The notes below the pieces were generated by a model that was not told the origin of the DNA, made no database searches, and saw nothing but the letters and a program-made list of their open reading frames with translations. Source: JANXVY01 sp034408685 (GTDB lineage Bacteria > Pseudomonadota > Alphaproteobacteria > Rhizobiales > Hyphomicrobiaceae). Taken from it: DNA of 9,569 nt. Location: assembly GCA_034408685.1 (NCBI GenBank), contig JAWXCP010000079.1:1-9569 (forward strand). The letters run 5' to 3'. The position numbers and the translations under genes are program-made. This document shows positions 6,106 to 9,569 of the stretch, in pieces. Numbering within the stretch: the first letter of the stretch is position 1; each line of letters starts with the position of its first letter.

Positions 6106-6390
6106 ATGAAAACACTCATTATTGCGTCCCAGAAAGGCGGCGGCGCCAAGACAACGACCGCCACTGAAATGGCGATGGCCGCCAAGTCTGCAGGGCTTGC
6201 CGCCGCCATCATAGATACCGACCCGCGAGCCACGTCTTGCTTCTGGGCCGAAGCGCGCGGATGCGGCGATATCTCCATCAGCCCGGTGTTCCCGGCCCTG
6301 ATCCCCAGCCGGTTGAAGGCGCTCCAAGAGGTCGGCCTGGTAGAGCTTCAGCGGCCGCGAGCGGACACGGCCAGCTTGTCACGAACTTGA
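6106..6390 (+). pseudogene. parA: Truncated parA (plasmid partition ATPase)
   Basis: This is the N-terminal third of a ParA/MinD-type ATPase that normally distributes plasmid copies. MKTLIIASQKGG at the start, the Walker A lysines (K10 and K15) and the A' motif IIDTDPRAT (36-43) are typical. The frame ends at residue 94 while relatives are about 200-215 residues, so the Walker B strand (LVIIDTP type) and the C-terminal half are missing. The family resemblance fades after about residue 76 (RLKALQEVGLVEL), suggesting a recombination joint near 6345. Walker A reads KGGGAKTT instead of the expected KGGxGKTT, so the glycine before the catalytic lysine is alanine. ATG 6106 has GGAG at 6096-6099, a good ribosome binding site. 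Very unlikely to be functional. Confidence 0.8.
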
Positions 6391-6438
6391 AGTGTCTGCA
6401 TGGTGTCGTCGGGCTTTGCATCGGGTTGGAGGCGGGAC

Positions 6439-6687
6439 ATGGCGGGGCGCGGTATGCGGCATCAGCTCGGTTCGATCATGTGCGCGGCGGTGTTGTTCAG
6501 CATCGCCAGCCTGCCCGCGCGGGCGCAAGGCTCTGGCGATCTCGTCGCGCTCAACGCCCAGGCCGTGCGGACGAACGCCGCTGCGGATTCATGTGGTGGG
6601 GCTTGGCAGATTGTGTGGTCGTTCGCGACGGCATGTTCTTTTTCGGAATTCGGCTGCTTCTGCGGGATCAGCGTCGCGGCCTTGTAA
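6439..6687 (+). pseudogene. Fragment of a secreted-protein gene with signal peptide
   Basis: ATG 6439 follows GGAGG (6428-6432) at good spacing. The first 28 residues look like a Sec signal peptide: basic N-terminus (MAGRGMRHQ), hydrophobic core (MCAAVLFSIASLP), and an ARA-Q cleavage site. The next residues, GSGDLVALNAQAVR, resemble the start of periplasmic TPR proteins. After about residue 44 the sequence turns into an unlike stretch (TNAAADSCGGAWQIVWSFATACSF) and stops at 6687. I read this as a gene start fused by rearrangement to unrelated DNA around 6570-6590. The fused reading frame of 82 residues is probably not functional. The identity of the original protein is uncertain. Confidence 0.4.
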
Positions 6688-7185
6688 CCAACACAGTATT
6701 CCGAACCACTGGCGCTCACTTATCTGATCTACAAGCGTTTTTTTGACATTTCCGCCTCGACTGTCAGCACATCTGAATTCGCCGACAGCGTCCGGAATAT
6801 CGCGCCATGTCATAGACTTGCACCGCCCCTTCGCCGCAGGCGTCAGCACCGGTGGTGCATAGGGTGTGAAAGTTGCCTTCCTCACTTGCCCTCAACGAAA
6901 TGCGAATAACCAAGTGGGCTGCGATGGTTCAACACGCAGGTCAAGTCAGTTCCTATGTTCGGCCGGGAACGCGTTCCTCCGCCCCGGCCGTGCGGTTCCC
7001 GCCAGCACGGAGCGCAAGGGCGAGTCAAGGACGACCACCTCTTTGTGGTCGCCCGCAGGGCTTGGCCTTGACCGGCCGAGCACCGTGCTAGGGTGGCGCG
7101 AGGCAATGGCGATCATCGGCATGCCAGATCAAAGCCGTTCGAACATCACGCTGCACCCAAAATGGGCTCAGGATAGTCTTCGTCG
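6688..7185. other. Intergenic stretch, no convincing gene
   Basis: I see no protein with family resemblance on either strand between the signal-peptide fragment and higB. The left half (6688-6950) is anonymous and may be scrambled remnants. The right half (6961-7089) is dense in inverted repeats and is listed separately. A weak promoter-like pair, TTGACC (7068-7073 region) and TAGGGT (about 7089-7094), has a short spacer of about 15 bp and could serve higBA. Confidence 0.5.
6961..7089. repeat. Inverted-repeat-rich block, possible transfer origin or structured RNA
   Basis: Several exact inverted repeats are packed here: GGCCGGG/CCCGGCC (6961-6967 and 6983-6989) around the palindrome GGAACGCGTTCC (6966-6977); a nested pair with outer arms GTCAAGG/CCTTGAC (7024-7030 and 7066-7072) and inner arms CGACCAC/GTGGTCG (7032-7038 and 7045-7051, six-base loop); and AGCAC-C-GTGCT (7079-7089). 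No T-run follows, so it is not a standard terminator. Such clusters occur at oriT sites, but no relaxase gene is present, so the role is open. Confidence 0.4.
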
Positions 7186-7509
7186 ATGCGGATCATTGCC
7201 CGGCGGTCGCGCAAGACATTCGTCGACACGCGTTCAGGGTCCCGGGACTGGCCGGCGCTAAAAGCGGCCATCGATGCGTGGCACGACGAAGTGAAGAAAG
7301 CCGAATGGTCGAGCATGGCGGACGTGAAACGGCTCTACGCGACTGCAAGTATCATCTCGGCCGATCGCGTCGTGTTCAATATCCAGGGCAACAGCTACAG
7401 GTTGGTGGCGGCGATCGATTTCGAGAAGGGTATCGCCTTCATCACGTGGATCGGCACCCACGCGGACTACGACAAAATCGATGTTAGGACGGTGCAATAT
7501 GGCCAGTGA
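7186..7509 (+). CDS. higB: HigB-family toxin
   Basis: This is a toxin of 107 residues of the HigB type, a RelE-fold ribosome-dependent mRNA interferase. The recognisable run is MRIIARRS at the start, a helix with AIDAWHDEVKKAEWSSMADVK (28-48), then ADRVVFNIQGNSYRLVAAIDF (59-79) and FITWIGTHADYDKID (85-99); VVFNI-GN-YRLV and GTHAxYDxID are hallmark motifs. The length is normal. ATG 7186 starts directly at the conserved N-terminus. The gene comes first in the operon and overlaps the antitoxin by 11 bases (7499-7509), the usual higBA order. No damage is seen, so the toxin is probably functional. Confidence 0.92.
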   Translation: MRIIARRSRKTFVDTRSGSRDWPALKAAIDAWHDEVKKAEWSSMADVKRLYATASIISADRVVFNIQGNSYRLVAAIDFEKGIAFITWIGTHADYDKIDVRTVQYGQ

Positions 7510-7879
7510 TATCAAACCTATTCGGTCCGTTGCCGACTACGAGGCGGCACTCGTCGAGGTCGAACGGCTGTGGGGCGCGAAGGCTGGCACGCCGAAGGGC
7601 GACCGTCTCGACGTGCTCGCGACATTGATCGAGGCATACGAGGAGCGGCACTATCCAATAGACCCGCCCGACCCCATCGCGGCGATCAAGTTCCGCATGG
7701 AGCAGCAGGGGCTGACGCGCAAGGACCTGGAGACGATGATCGGCACGCGGACGCGGATTTCCGAGGTGCTATCTGGCAAGCGAGCGCTGTCGATCGGCAT
7801 GATCCGCCGCTTGCATGACAAGCTCGGTATCCCGGCCGAGGTCCTCATTCGGCCGACGCGACGGGGAGAGGCGGCGTAG
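7499..7879 (+). CDS. higA: HigA-family antitoxin, XRE helix-turn-helix
   Basis: This antitoxin has 126 residues. The N-terminal half (IRSVADYEAALVEVERLWGAKAGTP, 8-32; DRLDVLATLIEAYEERHYPIDPPDPIAAI, 35-63) matches HigA proteins of the long, toxin-first type. Residues 64-117 form an XRE helix-turn-helix (MEQQGLTRKDLETMIGTRTRISEVLSGKRALSIGMIRRLHDKLGIPAEVLI), which would bind the operon promoter. It binds and neutralises HigB. ATG 7499 is chosen because it overlaps the higB stop by 11 bases (translational coupling); an ATG at 7481 in the same frame lies deep in higB and is less likely. No truncation is visible. Confidence 0.92.
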   Translation: MASDIKPIRSVADYEAALVEVERLWGAKAGTPKGDRLDVLATLIEAYEERHYPIDPPDPIAAIKFRMEQQGLTRKDLETMIGTRTRISEVLSGKRALSIGMIRRLHDKLGIPAEVLIRPTRRGEAA

Positions 7880-7995
7880 CGTCTGACAAGTCGCCTGTCG
7901 CCCGTTGCCTTTGTGTCCGGCTTACGACTTGATAGCCACCGTCAATGCGGACATCCTCGTGGCGTCGGTAAGGGCCAGGATCGGAAGTGAGTGGA

Positions 7996-8538
7996 TCAGT
8001 CTTGGCTCGATCCACTTGCGGTCAAAACCAAGCGCCGAACCCACTCTTTGTCGGATGCCAACATCTCGTCTCGCAAAGTCATGTCGTACTGCGAATCCGG
8101 TTCTTCGAGATCAAGGTCGGCGCCTGCCAATAGAAACAGTGTCGTTAGATCGCGCAAATCATGAAGAAATGCCAACCTTGTGACGCTGAACATTGATAAA
8201 TACCTTGAATTAGGGCTGGCACCTAACTTTAGTAATTCACATGCGGTCGTAAACGTATCAACCGGTGCTTGTCCACCAAAACGACAAGCGGCATGCACGC
8301 AAATGCTTAGAGCTGTCTGACCTTCATCGTCCACGAAATTCAAATCGGCGCCAAGTTCTGCAAGAGCCGATGGCCAGCGATTTCCTCCGAGCCAGGTCAA
8401 CTGCTGAAGCAGCTCGCTTAGTTTTTGCGTCGGCCAGTCCTTTAACAAATACAACTCGTTCAATAGCGCGTCGGAACTTTCTTTGGTTGAAATTCCAACC
8501 AACCGATCGAACTCTTTCTCAAAATCAACACTTTGCAT
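7996..8538 (-). CDS. Ankyrin-repeat protein, small, possibly immunity-like
   Basis: This protein of 180 residues has about three degenerate ankyrin repeats: ALAELGADLNFVDDEGQTALSICV (58-81), ELLKLGASPNSRYL with an extended loop (101-114), and TRLAFLHDLRDLTTLFLLAGADLDLEE (120-146). The L-GAxxN and GQTAL turns are diagnostic of the fold. No signal peptide or membrane segment is seen, so it is probably cytoplasmic and binds another protein. ATG 8538 has a weak AGGG about eight bases upstream. The N-terminus (DFEKEFDRLVGIS) is helical. Base composition is nearer to the disrupted genes at both edges than to the plasmid genes. Stand-alone small ankyrin proteins often act as immunity proteins beside polymorphic toxins, but no toxin lies here, so this is only a guess. 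It converges on higBA. Confidence 0.8.
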   Translation of the reverse strand: MQSVDFEKEFDRLVGISTKESSDALLNELYLLKDWPTQKLSELLQQLTWLGGNRWPSALAELGADLNFVDDEGQTALSICVHAACRFGGQAPVDTFTTACELLKLGASPNSRYLSMFSVTRLAFLHDLRDLTTLFLLAGADLDLEEPDSQYDMTLRDEMLASDKEWVRRLVLTASGSSQD

Positions 8539-8902
8539 CGAATGCCCTAAGCGTTTGTCACGAAGCTTGGATATGAAACGGGCTCGACACCCGATGTCTG
8601 TTCAGGGTCAGGGGCGGCCATCGCGACATCTTGCCACACTTCCACTTCCTATTCCAGACCGACCGCTCATGGCACGGAAGGAGAACGCCGTCGCGATACA
8701 CCTTATAGCTGCCGACTTGCTGCGCTGCGGCGCAACGACGGTCAGGGCCATAACCAGACGGTTTCTCCCAAAACTCTCCGTGAACGGGTGACCAGCGAGC
8801 CACCCGGCCCGCCATCTTGGCGGAGCCAAGCTTCGGTTGGACGGCGGCTTCGATAAGTGCTGCGGAGCACGTGGCAACAGCATTACCCAGGACGTAAGGA
8901 GG
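8539..8902. other. Intergenic stretch, no recognisable gene
   Basis: I see no protein with family resemblance on either strand here. Short open frames exist on both strands (for example about 8608-8815 minus), but they lack motifs. The stretch contains two small hairpins: CTTGGC-GGA-GCCAAG (8816-8830) and GTGCT-GCGG-AGCAC (8857-8870), both in the 3' direction of the minus-strand SUMF1 gene. Confidence 0.5.
8811..8836 (+). repeat. Second copy of the intron-site stem-loop, no intron
   Basis: This 26-base segment matches 3144-3169 at 24 positions. The two differences (A to T and T to A) fall on paired positions of the stem, giving CTTGGC-GGA-GCCAAG instead of CATGGC-GGA-GCCATG, so the hairpin is kept. 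The six bases GCTTCG that abut the intron at 3163-3168 are also present here (8830-8835), yet no intron follows. It may be an unoccupied intron target or a copy of a small repeat. Confidence 0.65.
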
Positions 8903-9473
8903 TTAAGGCGTAGGAGGTAAGAGCGTTCTGGCAACACGGAACCCGATGCCATTACTCCGGCGATCAGGTAGGCCGTTACTGCGGTTGGACGAGCGAACGT
9001 AGCTAGAAACGTTGCTCCATGAACCGCCTCTCAGTACGCGAGGAGACAATTGTGTCTTGCAGGCAATTTTGTTTGGCGTTCCATCCCTTGAAGGGACATT
9101 ATAATTAATTGATTTGCAATCCTCGACCCACTCCCAAACGTTACCGTGCATATCGTACAGCCCAAACGCGTTGGGCTTTTTCTTCATCACCGGCTGGGTC
9201 CTATCGATTCGATAGTCAGAGTCCTCAGCGTACCATGCGTACTCTTTCAGCTTCGCCTCTTCGTCGCCAAACGACCACTCCCCAGGATTGCCAGCGCGCG
9301 CGGAATATTCCCATTCAGCTTCCGACAGGAGACGATAGTTTTTTCCGGTTAGCTTGGAGAGCCAAGCGGCGTATTGGTTAGCATCTTGCCATGAGACGTT
9401 AATGACGGGTCTGTCTGCTACGCCCCAACCCTCGTCAGCACCTGAACTAATTGGTCCCAAAGGGTTGCAGCCC
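8903..9473 (-). pseudogene. SUMF1/FGE-fold domain protein, 5' end cut off by a mobile element
   Basis: This is the C-terminal two thirds of a formylglycine-generating-enzyme-like (FGE-sulfatase/SUMF1) domain. Counting from a TTG at 9460, the landmarks are RPVINVSWQDA (17-27), RLLSEAEWEYSARAG (43-57), NAFGLYDMHGNVWEWVEDC (97-115), RVLRGGSWSN (141-150) and GIGFRVAR (171-178). The paired cysteines that true FGE carries after GGS are absent (SNVSSYVRSSNR), so it should not make formylglycine; it is rather a binding or regulatory SUMF1 domain or a PvdO/EgtB-type relative. The usual N-terminal part (about 60 or more residues) is missing, and the frame runs into element-end repeats at 9474 and meets a stop at about 9528. 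The TAA is at 8903-8905. The TTG has no convincing ribosome binding site, so I treat it as a gene remnant. Confidence 0.8.
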
Positions 9474-9569
9474 TGTTCGACCGGGCTGATGCCTGACAGA
9501 TCGAACCGGGTTGATACCTGACACTATTCGCCATTCGTTCTGGTGTCACGTTTCGGTTCCGGCGCTGAG
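9474..9569. mobile_element. End of an insertion element with tandem terminal repeats (IS21-like), partial
   Basis: Two adjacent 25-bp repeats (9474-9498 and 9499-9523) share the core ACCGGGYTGATRCCTGACA (9480-9498 and 9505-9523). They lie exactly where the SUMF1 homology ends. Multiple short repeats at the termini are typical of IS21-family and some related elements. The inner part continues beyond the window, so no transposase is visible and the family is provisional. Confidence 0.5.

Noticed and set aside
6237..6746. 169-codon plus-strand frame after parA
   Set aside because: It starts inside parA in another frame, is rich in Arg/Gly and has no recognisable domain.
6589..6885. Minus-strand frame of 98 codons
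   Set aside because: There is no domain, no ribosome binding site and a composition typical of random GC-rich frames.
7024..7072. Intrinsic terminator
   Set aside because: The hairpin is strong but no T-run follows on either strand, and no gene ends nearby upstream.
1..9569. tRNA or rRNA genes
   Set aside because: I saw no cloverleaf with GTTCRANNC plus CCA-type ends and no rRNA segments on either strand.

Overview
The window looks like accessory DNA, most likely a decayed plasmid or plasmid-derived island, from a high-GC alphaproteobacterium. Acetic acid bacteria (Acetobacteraceae) or sphingomonads would fit. The reasons are an IS1380-family element, a RepA/ParA pair of the type found on small alphaproteobacterial plasmids, and GC-rich backbone codons. 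Host and family names come from recognised protein motifs, not from a database search.

Layout. Bases 1-2775: an AT-richer gene of unknown function, possibly with a TPR-like domain, is split by a 1653-bp IS1380-family insertion (865-2517) flanked by a CTAG duplication. Removing the IS and one CTAG restores a single open frame of about 355 codons. Bases 2852-5132: a leftward plasmid repA pseudogene. It has lost its middle and is split by a rightward group II intron (about 3169-5027) that carries an intact-looking reverse transcriptase/maturase. Bases 5166-5356: the matching replication origin, with four 20-22 bp iterons, a perfect DnaA box and an AT-rich stretch with phased TAAC motifs. Bases 5460-5955: a parDE-like toxin-antitoxin operon. 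Bases 6106-6390: a truncated parA with an altered Walker A motif. Bases 6391-7185: junk and junctions, including a signal-peptide gene fragment and a block rich in inverted repeats that might be a transfer origin. Bases 7186-7879: a higBA toxin-antitoxin operon. Bases 7996-8538, minus strand: a small ankyrin-repeat protein. Bases 8903-9473, minus strand: the C-terminal half of a SUMF1/FGE-fold protein, cut off by the end of a further mobile element (9474 to the right edge).

Taken together, replication (repA) and partition (parA) are broken, while the two addiction modules and the origin sequence look intact. This suggests a plasmid remnant that is integrated or depends on another replicon, is held by toxin-antitoxin modules, and has been colonised by at least three mobile elements. 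I found no clear new defence or metabolic system. The best unusual signals are the exact gene-interruption footprints, the iteron origin next to a doubly broken repA, and a stem-loop at the intron insertion site that recurs 5.7 kb away with compensatory base changes.
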